A DNA stretch of 64,000 bases from JAHJQZ01 sp963676075 (GCA_963676075.2 CAXXNZ010000003.1:1-64000); one strand, 5' to 3'. Counted from the first letter of the stretch, positions 25,048 to 34,152 are shown. Notes: a model not told the origin generated them from the letters alone. Numbers and translations are program-made.

Positions 25048-27814
25048 GGCGCCGCCAGCCGAAGCCGTGTTCAGCTATATGAGCGCCAAGGACATCATTG
25101 CCTCGGTTCTCGATGAGATCGGCGATGAAGCGCCATCTTCCTCCAAGGCACGTGCCGTGCTGCTGGCAAAGGCCAAACAGGCGCTGGCACAGGCGCGTAC
25201 CACCGCCGAGGCCGAGCTTTTGCGGACGCGCAGGGGCCGGCGCTGCGCCAGGAACCTGTGCCAGGCCGAAGACGAGATCATCCGCGCTGTCCATCAGTTC
25301 GCGACGCAACATGTCTATCCCGACGCCAATCCGTCAGAGGCCGAAGCGGTGGCCCTGGCGGCCGTCGGCGGCTACGGACGCGCCACGCTGGCGCCGGGCT
25401 CGGACATCGATCTGCTGTTCATCCTGCCCTACAAGCAGACGCCCTGGGGCGAGCAGATCACCGAGTACATCCTTTATATCCTGTGGGATCTCGGTCAGAA
25501 GGTCGGTCATGCCGTGCGCTCGATCGACGATTGCATCCGCATGTCCAAGGCCGACATGACGGTCAGAACGGCGACGCTCGAATCGCGCTTCCTGACCGGC
25601 GACAAGCGCCTGTTCGACAAGATGGTCACCCGCTTCAGCCAGGAGGTCAGTTCGCGCACCGGCGCCGAGTTCATCGCCGCCAAGCTGGCCGAGCGCGACG
25701 AACGCCACAAGCTGATGGGCAATTCGCGCTATGTGGTCGAACCCAACATCAAGGAAGGCAAGGGCGGTCTTCGCGACCTCAACACCCTGTTCTGGATCGG
25801 CAAATACTATTTCCACATCGCCTCGGGCGCCGGGCTCGTCGAAAAGGGCGTGCTGTCGAAAGCGGAACTGAGGATGTTCGAGCGCTCCGAGGATTTTCTC
25901 TGGGCGGTCCGCTGCAACCTCCATTTCCTGACCAAGCGCGCCGACGAGAAGCTGACCTTCGAACTCCAGCCCGATCTCGCCAAGCGGCTCGGCTATGTCG
26001 ACCGTCCCGGCATGCTCAGCGTCGAGCGCTTCATGAAGCGCTATTTCCTGGTCGCCAAGGATGTCGGCGACCTGACGCGCATCTTCTGCGCCTCGATCGA
26101 GGTTTCCCAGGGCGCCGGTTCCGGCATTGTCGGCCGCGTGCTCGAAAGCTGGGGTGGCAACAGGCGCAAGAAGATCCGCGGTGAAGAGGATTTCTTCATC
26201 GATCGTGGCCGCATCAACACCGTTTCGGACGATGTGTTCGAAAAAGACCCGGTCAACCTCATCAAGATCTTCTGGGTCTCTTCGCGCGAGGAACTGCTGT
26301 TTCACCCAGACGCGCTCAAGCAGATGACCCGCTCGCTGCCGCTGATCAACGGCAAGCTGCGCAACGACGAGACGGCCAACCGCTATTTCCGCGACATCCT
26401 GACCTCGCCGAAAACCGTCGAACGGGTGCTGCGGCGCATGAACGAATCTGGCGTGCTCGGCAAGTTCGTTCCAGAATTCGGCCGCATCGTCGCCCTGATG
26501 CAGTTCAACATGTATCACCACTACACCGTCGACGAGCACCTGATCCGTGCCGTCGGGGTGATGGCGGAAATCCTCAACGGCGGGTTGACCAAGGAATTGC
26601 CGCTGACCCACGAGCTGTTGCCGCAGCTGTCGGGCGTCAACCTGCTGTTTATCGCCCTGTTCCTGCACGATATCGCCAAGGGGCGAGACGAGGACCATTC
26701 GATCGCCGGCGCCCGTATCGCCAAAAAATTCTGCCCGCGTCTCGGGCTCAACGCAGCCGAAACCGATACCGTTGCCTGGTTGGTGCGCTACCACCTGACC
26801 ATGTCCGAGATCGCCCAGGCCCGCGACATCCAGGATCCGGAAACGGCCAAGAGCTTCGCCGAACTGGTGCAAAGCCCCAACCGGCTGGCGCTGCTGATGA
26901 TCCTGACCGCCTGCGATATCCGCGCCGTCGGTCCGGGGGTGTGGACCGGCTGGAAGGGCACGCTGCTGCGTTCGCTCTATTTCGCCACCGAACCGCTGCT
27001 CAGCGGCGGGTATTCGCAGGTCTCACAGGCCGACCGCATCGAGGAAGCCAAAAGGACCCTCGGCACAGCCCTCACCGACTGGGCGCCGGACGAGATCGCC
27101 GCCTATGAAGCGCGCCACTACAATCCCTATTGGCTGAGGGCTGAACACGACCTGCAGGTCACCCATGCCCGCATGATCCGGGCCGCCGACAACGAGGAAC
27201 GCTCGTTCGCCGGCTCGGCCGAGATCAAGGCGTTCGAATCGATCACCGAGGTGAGCTTTTACACACCGGACCATCCGCGGCTCTTGTCGATCATCGCCGG
27301 TGCCTGCACCATGTGCGATGCCTCGATCATCGGGGCGCAGATCTTCTCCATGCGTGACGGTCAGGCGCTCGATACCTTCCGGCTGAGGCGGGCCTTCACC
27401 TCCGACGAGGACGAAAAGGTCAGGGCCCACCGCATCATCACCACGGTCAAGGAACTGCTGCAGGGCAAGAAGCGCATTCCGCCCGATCTTGGCAGGGATT
27501 CCCGCCTCAACAAGCGGTTGCGCCCGTTCCACGTGCCGTCCGAGGTGCATGTGTCGAACGCGTTGTCGACCAAGTTCACCGTCATCGAAGTCAGCGGGCT
27601 CGACCGTACCGGCCTGTTGCACCACCTGACGCGGGAAATCTCGGATCTGAGCCTTACGATCGGGTCGGCCCATATCTCGACCTTCGGCGAAAAAGTGGTC
27701 GACGTGTTCTATGTCACCGATCTGACCGGGTACAAGATCGAGGCCAAGCAGCGCCAGAAGAAGGTGCATGGCCGGCTGATGGCAGTGCTCGACAATATCG
27801 GCGACACGGCGTAA
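25028..27814 (+). CDS. glnD: Bifunctional uridylyltransferase/uridylyl-removing enzyme GlnD
   Basis: GlnD senses glutamine and adds or removes UMP on PII proteins, controlling nitrogen assimilation. The 928-residue protein has the nucleotidyltransferase motif GYGRATLAPGSDIDLLF (about residues 117-133), the PII-UT domain with VEPNIKEGKGGLRDL, an HD phosphohydrolase motif LFLHDIAKGRDEDHS, and two C-terminal ACT domains (YTPDHPRLLSIIAG and VIEVSGLDRTGLLHHL) that bind glutamine. The ATG lies inside the end of mutS; an alternative ATG at 25079 would shorten the protein by 17 residues. The mutS-glnD-murJ order is usual in Hyphomicrobiales. Confidence 0.95.
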   Translation: MPIAETKAPPAEAVFSYMSAKDIIASVLDEIGDEAPSSSKARAVLLAKAKQALAQARTTAEAELLRTRRGRRCARNLCQAEDEIIRAVHQFATQHVYPDANPSEAEAVALAAVGGYGRATLAPGSDIDLLFILPYKQTPWGEQITEYILYILWDLGQKVGHAVRSIDDCIRMSKADMTVRTATLESRFLTGDKRLFDKMVTRFSQEVSSRTGAEFIAAKLAERDERHKLMGNSRYVVEPNIKEGKGGLRDLNTLFWIGKYYFHIASGAGLVEKGVLSKAELRMFERSEDFLWAVRCNLHFLTKRADEKLTFELQPDLAKRLGYVDRPGMLSVERFMKRYFLVAKDVGDLTRIFCASIEVSQGAGSGIVGRVLESWGGNRRKKIRGEEDFFIDRGRINTVSDDVFEKDPVNLIKIFWVSSREELLFHPDALKQMTRSLPLINGKLRNDETANRYFRDILTSPKTVERVLRRMNESGVLGKFVPEFGRIVALMQFNMYHHYTVDEHLIRAVGVMAEILNGGLTKELPLTHELLPQLSGVNLLFIALFLHDIAKGRDEDHSIAGARIAKKFCPRLGLNAAETDTVAWLVRYHLTMSEIAQARDIQDPETAKSFAELVQSPNRLALLMILTACDIRAVGPGVWTGWKGTLLRSLYFATEPLLSGGYSQVSQADRIEEAKRTLGTALTDWAPDEIAAYEARHYNPYWLRAEHDLQVTHARMIRAADNEERSFAGSAEIKAFESITEVSFYTPDHPRLLSIIAGACTMCDASIIGAQIFSMRDGQALDTFRLRRAFTSDEDEKVRAHRIITTVKELLQGKKRIPPDLGRDSRLNKRLRPFHVPSEVHVSNALSTKFTVIEVSGLDRTGLLHHLTREISDLSLTIGSAHISTFGEKVVDVFYVTDLTGYKIEAKQRQKKVHGRLMAVLDNIGDTA

Positions 27815-27849
27815 ATCCGCTTGCCTTCAGGCCGTCCACATCCTGCCTG

Positions 27850-27874
27850 AAAAAGGGCGCAGGGCCTTTTTTTG
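27850..27874 (+). terminator. Terminator after glnD
   Basis: AAAAAGG and CCTTTTT form an A/T-ended stem with a GC-rich inner loop (GCGCAGGG) and a T7 run, 35 bp after the glnD stop. Confidence 0.6.
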
Positions 27875-27963
27875 CTTTTGCGGCTCGGCGTTCGAGGCGG
27901 AAAGGTGGCGCCGGTCTTGCTGAACGCGCCGCAGGTGCTGCCGCCGGTTCGGGAGAAACACCG

Positions 27964-29532
27964 TTGAGCCTTTACCGCAATTTTCTTTCCGTCGGCGGTT
28001 TGACGCTGGTCAGCCGCATGCTGGGCTTCGTGCGCGACATGCTGATGGCGAGCGTGCTCGGCACCGGGCTTGCCGCCGACGCCTTCTTTGCCGCCTTCCG
28101 CTTCCCCAATCTGTTCCGGCGCCTGTTCGCCGAAGGGGCGTTCAACGCCGCTTTCATTCCGTTGTTCTCCGGGGCGCTCGAGGAACAGGGCGGTGAGGCG
28201 GCGCGCCTTCTGGCGGCGCGGATCATTTCGTGGCTTGCCGGGTTTCTCGTCATCATCACGGTGCTGGTCGAGATCTTCATGCCGGTGGCGCTGGTGCCGT
28301 TCGTGCCCGGCTTCCTCGATGATCCGCACAAGTTCGAGCTGACCGTCACCCTGACCCGGATCTGTTTCCCCTATCTCGCCTGCATGTCCTTGATGGCGGC
28401 CTATGGCGGCATTCTCAACGGACTCGGGCGGTTCTTCGAGGCGGCGTTTGCGCCGGTTCTGCTTAACATTGTGCTGGTGGCGCTGATGGGTGCGCTGGTG
28501 CTGATGGCCCATGACGATGCCGAACTCGGTGCGGTCTATGTGTCCTGGGGCACGCTGGTCGGCGGTGTCGCGCAACTGTCGCTGGTGTGGTGGGCGGTAA
28601 AATCCACCGGCTTTTTGCCGAAGTTCCAGTTGCCGCGCTTTGATCGCGATGTCCGGCGCTTCTGGGTGCTGGCGCTGCCGGCCATTGCCTCGGGCGGCAT
28701 CACCCAGATCAACATCTTCATCGGCACGATCATCGCGTCGGCGGCCTCGGGGGCGATTTCCTATCTCTATTACGCCGACCGGCTTTATCAACTGCCGCTC
28801 GGCATCATCGGCATCGCCATCGGCGTGGTTCTCTTGCCCGAACTCAGCCGGCACCTGAAGGGCGGGCGCGACGCCGAGGCGAAAACGGCGATGGAGCAAT
28901 CGCTGCTGGTGTCGATGCTGTTGTCGCTGCCCGCCGCCGCCGGGCTGATCGCGCTTGCCACCCCGATCATCCGGGTGCTGTTCGAGCATGGCGCCTTTTC
29001 GGCGACCGACACGGAGGCAACCGCCGCGGCACTGATGTGCTTTTCCATCGGCCTGCCGGCATTCATCCTCATCAAGGTGTTCCAGCCGGGTTTTTTCGCC
29101 CGCGAGGACACGGCGACGCCGACCTGGTTTTCCGCCATTTCGGTCATCATCAACATCGTGCTGTCGCTGTTGCTGTTCCCGAGCCTGCAGCATGTCGGCA
29201 TCGCCATCGCCACCACCGTTTCGGGCTGGGCCAATGCCGCGCTGCTGTTCGCGACCCTTTGGCGCAAGGATCATTTTCGTCCCTCGGCACGGCAATGGCG
29301 CAACCAGGTCCTGATGCTTGCCATCTCACTGACGATGCTGGCCGTGCTCTGGGGCGCTTCCGGTTTGTTGTCCGGCTTTTTCCAGCCGGGTGGCCCGCTG
29401 CTGCCGGGCGTTGCCGCGCTTTTCGGGCTCATCGCCGGCGCCGGCGTGTTCTATTTTGCCGCCATCCATGTGGCCGGCGTGCAGAACCTTCGCGTCATTG
29501 CCAACATGGTTGTCAGGCGCAAGACCTCGTGA
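27964..29532 (+). CDS. murJ: Lipid II flippase MurJ
   Basis: MurJ flips the peptidoglycan precursor lipid II across the inner membrane. The 522-residue product has about 14 hydrophobic segments and the N-terminal MVF signature: SVGGLTLVSRMLGFVRDMLM, DAFFAAFRFPNLFRRLFAEG and FNAAFIPLF, with the functionally important arginines of the first helices. ASGAISYLYYADRLYQLPLG and GVVLLPELSRH are further family blocks. Translation starts at TTG 27964, supported by GGGAG eight bases upstream; no ATG or GTG fits the conserved N-terminus. It follows the glnD terminator and precedes trpS. Confidence 0.94.
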   Translation: MSLYRNFLSVGGLTLVSRMLGFVRDMLMASVLGTGLAADAFFAAFRFPNLFRRLFAEGAFNAAFIPLFSGALEEQGGEAARLLAARIISWLAGFLVIITVLVEIFMPVALVPFVPGFLDDPHKFELTVTLTRICFPYLACMSLMAAYGGILNGLGRFFEAAFAPVLLNIVLVALMGALVLMAHDDAELGAVYVSWGTLVGGVAQLSLVWWAVKSTGFLPKFQLPRFDRDVRRFWVLALPAIASGGITQINIFIGTIIASAASGAISYLYYADRLYQLPLGIIGIAIGVVLLPELSRHLKGGRDAEAKTAMEQSLLVSMLLSLPAAAGLIALATPIIRVLFEHGAFSATDTEATAAALMCFSIGLPAFILIKVFQPGFFAREDTATPTWFSAISVIINIVLSLLLFPSLQHVGIAIATTVSGWANAALLFATLWRKDHFRPSARQWRNQVLMLAISLTMLAVLWGASGLLSGFFQPGGPLLPGVAALFGLIAGAGVFYFAAIHVAGVQNLRVIANMVVRRKTS

Positions 29533-29699
29533 GTACCGCGCCGCGCGCCTGAGGCTTGCCCAAAATGCGCCAGTGCGCGATAAGCCGCGCGAGGACCGTG
29601 CACTTCCGGTCGATGTTGGAAGGCATGGATTTGTGTAGTTGAGCCGAGCCGTGACCGGAGTGCCGGACACGTCCCGATCATCCAGAGAAGTCAGGCGAC

Positions 29700-30737
29700 A
29701 TGTCATTCACCCAGCGCGTCTTTTCCGGCATCCAGCCCTCCGGCGATCTGCATCTTGGCAATTATCTCGGCGCCATAAGGCGCTTCGTGCCGCTGCAGGA
29801 CAGTCATGAGTGCATCTATTGCGTCGTCGACATGCACGCGATCACCGTCTGGCAGAACCCGGACGATCTTCAGCGCTCGACGCTGGAACTGACCGCGGCT
29901 TATCTCGCCGCCGGGCTCGATCCCAAAAAGGCGATCATTTTCAACCAGTCCCAGGTCAAGGAACATGCCGAACTCGCCTGGGTGTTCAACTGTGTCGCCC
30001 GCATGGGCTGGATGCAGCGCATGACGCAGTTCAAGGAAAAGTCGTCCGGCAAGAACGCCGAGAACATCTCGCTCGGACTGCTGGCCTATCCGTCCCTGAT
30101 GGCGGCCGACATTCTGGTCTACAAGGCAACGCATGTGCCGGTCGGCGAGGACCAGAAACAGCATCTCGAATTGACCCGCGACGTGGCGCAGAAGTTCAAC
30201 AACGATTTTGCCGAGTGGATCGCCCGGAAGGGCTATGGCGAAGAGGGCTTCTTCCCCATCACCGAACCGATGATCTCCGGCCCGGCCATGCGGGTGATGT
30301 CGTTGAAGGACGGTACGAGGAAGATGTCGAAATCCGACCCCGCCGACAATTCGCGCATTCTTCTGACCGATAATGCCGACCTCATCGCCAAGAAGATCAA
30401 GAAGGCGACGACCGACCCCGAGCCGCTCCCCTCCGAACCGAAAGGGCTCGAAGGCCGGGCCGAGGCGACCAATCTGGTCGAGATCTATGCCGCGCTTGCC
30501 GGCGTTTCGGTCGAGGACACGCTGAAGGAGTTCGGCGGCAAGGGCTTTGGGGCCTTCAAGCCGGCGCTGGCCGATGTCGCGGTTGCTGAACTGGCTCCGC
30601 TTGCCGACGAGATGCGCCATTATCTGGCCGCGCCCGACGAAGTCCGCGCCGTCCTCAGGGACGGTGCAGACCGCGCCCGGGTCATCGCGCAGCAGACCAT
30701 GAAGGACGTGCGCGACATCGTCGGTTTCGTCGGCTAG
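29700..30737 (+). CDS. trpS: Tryptophanyl-tRNA synthetase
   Basis: TrpRS charges tRNA-Trp. The 345-residue class I synthetase begins FSGIQPSGDLHLGNYLGAIR, containing the HIGH-like HLGN, and has the tryptophan-binding FKEKSSG, YPSLMAADILVYKATHVPVGEDQKQHLELTRD, and the KMSKS signature DGTRKMSKSDP. The C-terminal helical domain ends with IVGFVG. Its last codon overlaps the end of the convergent cysteine hydrolase gene by four bases, leaving no room for a terminator between them. Confidence 0.96.
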   Translation: MSFTQRVFSGIQPSGDLHLGNYLGAIRRFVPLQDSHECIYCVVDMHAITVWQNPDDLQRSTLELTAAYLAAGLDPKKAIIFNQSQVKEHAELAWVFNCVARMGWMQRMTQFKEKSSGKNAENISLGLLAYPSLMAADILVYKATHVPVGEDQKQHLELTRDVAQKFNNDFAEWIARKGYGEEGFFPITEPMISGPAMRVMSLKDGTRKMSKSDPADNSRILLTDNADLIAKKIKKATTDPEPLPSEPKGLEGRAEATNLVEIYAALAGVSVEDTLKEFGGKGFGAFKPALADVAVAELAPLADEMRHYLAAPDEVRAVLRDGADRARVIAQQTMKDVRDIVGFVG

Positions 30738-31375
30738 GCAGCCCTCTCGGCGGGCAAGGCCCGCTGGTGGGACGCAGCGATGGTGTCCCTTTTCGGGCGT
30801 GTGCCGTCGGCCATATGAGCGATCCAGTCGCGTGTTGCGCAGACGGCGGCGAAGCGCGACTGGAAAACCACGCTCATGACGCGGTGAATCTCCTCGGCGC
30901 TGGCCGAGCCGGCGGAGTTGACATAGGCCAGCGAGCCGGTCGCGTCGGACAGGAACTCGACCTCGAAACCCATATGCACGGCGTGGATGATCGTCGACAG
31001 GTCGCAATTGTGGGTCATGTAGCCGGCGATGGTGATGGTATCGATGCCGTTGGCACGGAGATAGGTTTCGAGATCGGTGCCGGCGAAAGCGCTCGGCAGC
31101 TTCTTTTCAATGAAATGGTCGTACGGGCGCGACCCAACGGCATCATGCAGTTCGCCGCCGCGGGTGCCGGTCGTGAAATACGGTGAGGTCGGCGGCGCCA
31201 TCTGCCTGACCGCCACGATCGGGACGCCATTGGCGTGTGCGGCATCCATGGCGCGGGCGATATTGCCGATGCTTTCGGCAAATGGCGGATGGGAAATGGC
31301 GAGTGCGCCGCCGTCATAATCGTTTTGCACATCGATCAGGACAAGGGCGCGGCGGGGGGCGGTCTCGGTGCTCAT
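30734..31375 (-). CDS. Isochorismatase-family cysteine hydrolase
   Basis: A 213-residue hydrolase of the isochorismatase superfamily. RALVLIDVQNDYDGGAL supplies the catalytic Asp, FIEKKLPSAFAGTDLETYL the catalytic Lys, and GYMTHNCDLSTIIHAV the nucleophilic Cys, in family order. Such enzymes hydrolyse amides or imides (nicotinamidase-like, N-carbamoyl compounds), but the substrate cannot be told. AGGAG eight bases before the ATG at 31375 fixes the start. The gene is divergent from a GlxA/AraC-type regulator, a pairing that suggests the regulator controls it. Confidence 0.85.
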   Translation of the reverse strand: MSTETAPRRALVLIDVQNDYDGGALAISHPPFAESIGNIARAMDAAHANGVPIVAVRQMAPPTSPYFTTGTRGGELHDAVGSRPYDHFIEKKLPSAFAGTDLETYLRANGIDTITIAGYMTHNCDLSTIIHAVHMGFEVEFLSDATGSLAYVNSAGSASAEEIHRVMSVVFQSRFAAVCATRDWIAHMADGTRPKRDTIAASHQRALPAERAA

Positions 31376-31477
31376 TGCGGTATCTCCTTGAGGTTGGCGC
31401 GGCGAATCTAGGACGCGTCTCGACGGCAAACGAGTGGCCCGATTGACAATGATCGAAAGTTTCGGGACAAATTGCTC

Positions 31478-32464
31478 ATGTCCGTCCCGTCCAAGCCGCT
31501 GAAGATCGTCGTTATCGCTTTTGACGGTATCAGCCTGTTTCACCTTTCCGTGCCGGGGCTGATTTTTGGTCGCGACCGCACCGGCATTGGCATTCCGCCC
31601 TTCGACTATCGCGTCTGTTCCTCAGATGGACCGATCATCACTGCCGACAACGGTTTGCGCCTCGATATCCCCCATGGCCTCGAGGCGGTGGAGAACGCCG
31701 ATGTCGTGATCGTGCCGAGTTGGCGCCAAACAAGCGATCCGCCGTCCAGGGCGCTGCTCGACAGCCTGCGGCGTGCGGAAGCACGCGGTGCGGTCGTTGT
31801 CGGGCTATGTCTCGGCGCTTTTCCGCTGGCAGCAGCGGGCTTGCTTGCCGGCAGGCGCGCCACGACGCACTGGCGGGCCGTGCCCGAGCTCAGCGCGCTG
31901 TGTCCGAATGCCGAGGTGGTGCCGGACGCACTTTATGTCGACACGGGCCAGATCGTCACTTCGGCTGGCGTCTCGGCCGGGCTCGACTGCTGCCTGCACC
32001 TGTTGCGGCGCTTTCATGGTGCCGAAGTCGCGCGTCTCATGGCCCGCCAGATCGTTCTGGCGCCGCACCGCCAGGGCGGACAGGCCCAGTTTATCGACCA
32101 GTCCTTGCCGGCCAGGCCGGAAAACGACCGGTTCGACGAAGCCATCTCCTATGCGCGCGCCAATCTCGACCAGCCGCTCCGGCTCGATGATCTTGCCGAG
32201 CGGGCGCATCTGACGCGACGGACGTTTTCGCGCCGCTTCCGCCAGCGCCACGGCACCAGCTTTGGCGCCTTTTTGGCGCGGGAGCGAATCGTTGCGGCGC
32301 AACGGCTGCTCGAAACCAGCGATCTCGGCATCGAGCGCATTGCCGAAGCGGTGGGATTCGGCACTTCGGCGGCGCTGCGCCAACGCTTTAGTGCCGTGGT
32401 CGGGGCCAGTCCGAGCGCCTATCGGCGTCAGTTTGCCGAGCCAGCCGCAAGACCTGGAACCTGA
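31478..32464 (+). CDS. GlxA-type AraC family regulator with DJ-1/PfpI domain
   Basis: A 328-residue two-domain regulator. Residues 1-190 are a DJ-1/PfpI (class I amidotransferase-like) domain with GAVVVGLCLGAFPLAAAGLL, whose Cys occupies the nucleophile elbow, and TSAGVSAGLDCCLHLLRR. Residues 220-318 are an AraC DNA-binding domain with two helix-turn-helix motifs: LDDLAERAHLTRRTFSRRFR and IERIAEAVGFGTSAALRQRF. An in-frame TTG lies six bases upstream of the ATG. It is divergent from the cysteine hydrolase across about 100 bp and is probably its activator; the next gene, a stress protein, starts six bases after it. Confidence 0.87.
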   Translation: MSVPSKPLKIVVIAFDGISLFHLSVPGLIFGRDRTGIGIPPFDYRVCSSDGPIITADNGLRLDIPHGLEAVENADVVIVPSWRQTSDPPSRALLDSLRRAEARGAVVVGLCLGAFPLAAAGLLAGRRATTHWRAVPELSALCPNAEVVPDALYVDTGQIVTSAGVSAGLDCCLHLLRRFHGAEVARLMARQIVLAPHRQGGQAQFIDQSLPARPENDRFDEAISYARANLDQPLRLDDLAERAHLTRRTFSRRFRQRHGTSFGAFLARERIVAAQRLLETSDLGIERIAEAVGFGTSAALRQRFSAVVGASPSAYRRQFAEPAARPGT

Positions 32465-32470
32465 CCGATA

Positions 32471-33019
32471 ATGGCACTTGCTGCCGAATTCGCGAGATGG
32501 CACGATCCGGTGATTGCCAATAGCGAGTGGGGCGAGCCTTTGGCCGATGCACGCGGACTGAAGCGCAAATATCTCGTCGTCATCGACGACACCGAAGAGT
32601 GCGACCGGGCGGTGACTTTCGCTGCCAATCGCATCAAGCATTCGAGCGGCTCCATCATCCTGATGGCCGTGATCGAGCCGGGCGAATTCCAGCACTGGCT
32701 CGGGGTCGAGAACATCATGCGGGCCGAGGCCAAGGAGGAAGCCGAGCGCCTGCTCGATATCCGCCGCCGCCGTATCGCCCAGATCGGCGACATCAAGGTT
32801 CAGACGGTGGTGCGCGAAGGCCGGCCGGCCGAAGAGGTCGAAAAGCTCATTCTCGAGGATCGCGACATCGCCATCCTCATCCTCGCCGCCGGCACCTCCA
32901 AGGACGGGCCGGGCCCCCTGGTCTCCGCCTTCACCCAGCGCGGTGCCAATTTCCTGCCGGTGCCGGTCTCGATCGTGCCGGGGTCGCTGAGCGATGAGGA
33001 AATCGCGGCGTTGAGCTAG
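32471..33019 (+). CDS. Universal stress protein family protein
   Basis: A 182-residue UspA-fold protein. RKYLVVIDDTEECDRAVTFAANRI starts the Rossmann-like domain at about residue 32, followed by IILMAVIEP, VVREGRPAEEVEKLI, ILILAAGTSKDGPGPLVSAF (an ATP-binding-type G-x2-G region of degenerate form) and PVPVSIVPGSL. About 30 extra N-terminal residues precede the usual fold. Function is unknown beyond family membership. It begins six bases after the GlxA-type regulator and may be cotranscribed. Confidence 0.8.
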   Translation: MALAAEFARWHDPVIANSEWGEPLADARGLKRKYLVVIDDTEECDRAVTFAANRIKHSSGSIILMAVIEPGEFQHWLGVENIMRAEAKEEAERLLDIRRRRIAQIGDIKVQTVVREGRPAEEVEKLILEDRDIAILILAAGTSKDGPGPLVSAFTQRGANFLPVPVSIVPGSLSDEEIAALS

Positions 33020-33054
33020 AACAATTCATTTTCAGGCAGAATCAACCTGTGTTT

Positions 33055-33291
33055 CCCTCCCCCCTTGATGGGGAGGGGGGCTCGACGAAGTCGAGTCGGG
33101 TGGGGTGGAGCCGCAGGCGTTGAGCATGGGGCCTTACCCCCACCCAGGCTCACAACGGACTTAGCGAAGGGCCAAGTCCTGCTCGCCAACCCCTGCCATT
33201 CGGCCATAGGCCTCAAGGCCTTCTTTGCTCAAATCGCGCCACCGGCGCGATTTGCCTTTCGGGACGGTGCGAAGCCCCACAAGGGGGAGGG
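33055..33291. mobile_element. MITE-like element with terminal inverted repeats
   Basis: The left end CCCTCCCCCCTTGATGGGG (33055-33073) is the inverted counterpart, with one extra base and one change, of the right end CCCCACAAGGGGGAGGG (33275-33291). The left end also folds on itself (CCCTCCCC with GGGGAGGG). The 237-bp unit encodes no transposase. No clear target duplication was identified, so mobility is inferred only from the ends. Confidence 0.45.
33195..33256. repeat. Two-hairpin repeat, unit 1
   Basis: GCCATTC, then hairpin GGCC-ATA-GGCC, then a spacer CTCAAGGCCTTCT, then the hairpin AAATCGCGCC-ACC-GGCGCGATTT. It is related to unit 2 by matching flanks and loops but different stems. Confidence 0.6.
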
Positions 33292-33348
33292 AGGCCTACT
33301 GCCGCTTCCGTCTCAAACTGACAGGATCTCGAAGGTGCTTGCTGCCGA

Positions 33349-33411
33349 GCCATTCGAGCATAGCTCTCATGGCCTTCTCGCCTAAAATCTGTCCACCGGA
33401 CAGATTTTGCC
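33349..33411. repeat. Two-hairpin repeat, unit 2
   Basis: GCCATTC, then hairpin GAGC-ATA-GCTC, a spacer CTCATGGCCTTCT, then AAAATCTGTCC-ACC-GGACAGATTTT. Loops and spacer match unit 1 while both stems have changed on both arms in a compensating way. Confidence 0.6.
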
Positions 33412-33440
33412 CTGCAGGCCGCTTGATTCCTGGTGGCCGC

Positions 33441-33486
33441 GCGTTCGAACCGAAAAAGCGCAAAGCACTTTTTCTGAACACGCTCT
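33441..33486. repeat. Dispersed palindromic repeat, copy g
   Basis: GTTCGAACCGAAAAAGCGC, AAA, GCACTTTTTCTGAACACGCTCTA has the same layout as the copy at 50.97-51.01 kb (CCGGAAAAGTGG, CGC, CCACTTTTCCTGAAAACACTTTA). Confidence 0.5.
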
Positions 33487-33597
33487 ACGTGCGGCAAAGC
33501 CGCTCTTCACAAGAGCGCGGCAAGGGGGGTAAGCTCGGATTGAGCTATATTGGAATGGTTCTAAATCTGTTCGCCCAACCCGACAAGGCGTGATCCC

Positions 33598-34152
33598 ATG
33601 TTCATCCAGACCGAAGCAACGCCCAATCCGGCGACCCTGAAATTCCTGCCTGGCCGCGAAGTCGTTTCCGGCGAGCCGCGCGATTTCCGCAGCCGCGAAG
33701 ACGCCGCCGTTTCGCCGCTTGCCACCGCACTGTTCGATATCGAAGGCGTTGTCGGGGTGTTTCTTGGATCGGACTTCGTTGCGGTGACCGCCGCCGATGT
33801 TGACTGGAACCACGTCAAGCCGATGGTGCTGGGCGCCATCATGGACCATTTCATGTCCGGCCAGGCCACCATCGCCGACGCGGCGCCCGCCGAGGCGCCC
33901 GAGGAATTCTTCGAGCCCGAGGATTCCGAGACGGTCGAGATCATCAAGGAACTGTTGGCGACCCGCGTGCGTCCGGCCGTTGCCATGGATGGCGGCGACA
34001 TCATCTTCCACGGCTACAAAAAGGGCACGGTGTTCCTTCACATGCAGGGGGCCTGCTCAGGCTGCCCCTCCTCGACCGCGACGCTGAAGAACGGCATCGA
34101 GAATCTTTTGCGCCATTTCGTGCCCGGCGTCGAAAGCGTCCAACAGATCTAG
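33598..34152 (+). CDS. NifU-family Fe-S cluster scaffold/carrier protein
   Basis: A 184-residue protein with an N-terminal Nfu_N domain starting MFIQTEATPNPATLKFLPG and a C-terminal NifU-like domain (about residues 105-180). The latter contains RPAVAMDGGDIIFHGY and the cluster-binding GACSGCPSS with the CxxC pair. Such proteins carry 4Fe-4S clusters to apo-enzymes in the cytoplasm; the window encodes several possible clients (HemW, MiaB, PreT, PreA). The start codon immediately precedes the conserved FIQTE. An acidic linker (residues 97-112) joins the domains. Confidence 0.93.
   Translation: MFIQTEATPNPATLKFLPGREVVSGEPRDFRSREDAAVSPLATALFDIEGVVGVFLGSDFVAVTAADVDWNHVKPMVLGAIMDHFMSGQATIADAAPAEAPEEFFEPEDSETVEIIKELLATRVRPAVAMDGGDIIFHGYKKGTVFLHMQGACSGCPSSTATLKNGIENLLRHFVPGVESVQQI

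Larger units (their letters stand above)
33020..33597. other. Noncoding composite repeat region
   Basis: A 578-bp stretch without a credible gene. It consists of a MITE-like element (33055-33291), two copies of a two-hairpin repeat (33195-33256 and 33349-33411), and a GAAAAAG...CTTTTTC palindrome (33441-33486). The tail of about 110 bp before nifU contains GAGCTATATTGGAATGG, a possible promoter. Open frames crossing it have no ribosome binding sites and follow the repeat symmetry. Confidence 0.7.

Noticed and set aside
25334..29295. Long minus-strand frames opposite glnD and murJ
   Set aside because: Both overlap well-identified genes completely and show shadow-frame composition without domains.
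33065..33593. Several open frames in the 33.0-33.6 kb repeat zone
   Set aside because: They run through inverted repeats, lack ribosome binding sites and have no recognisable sequence.
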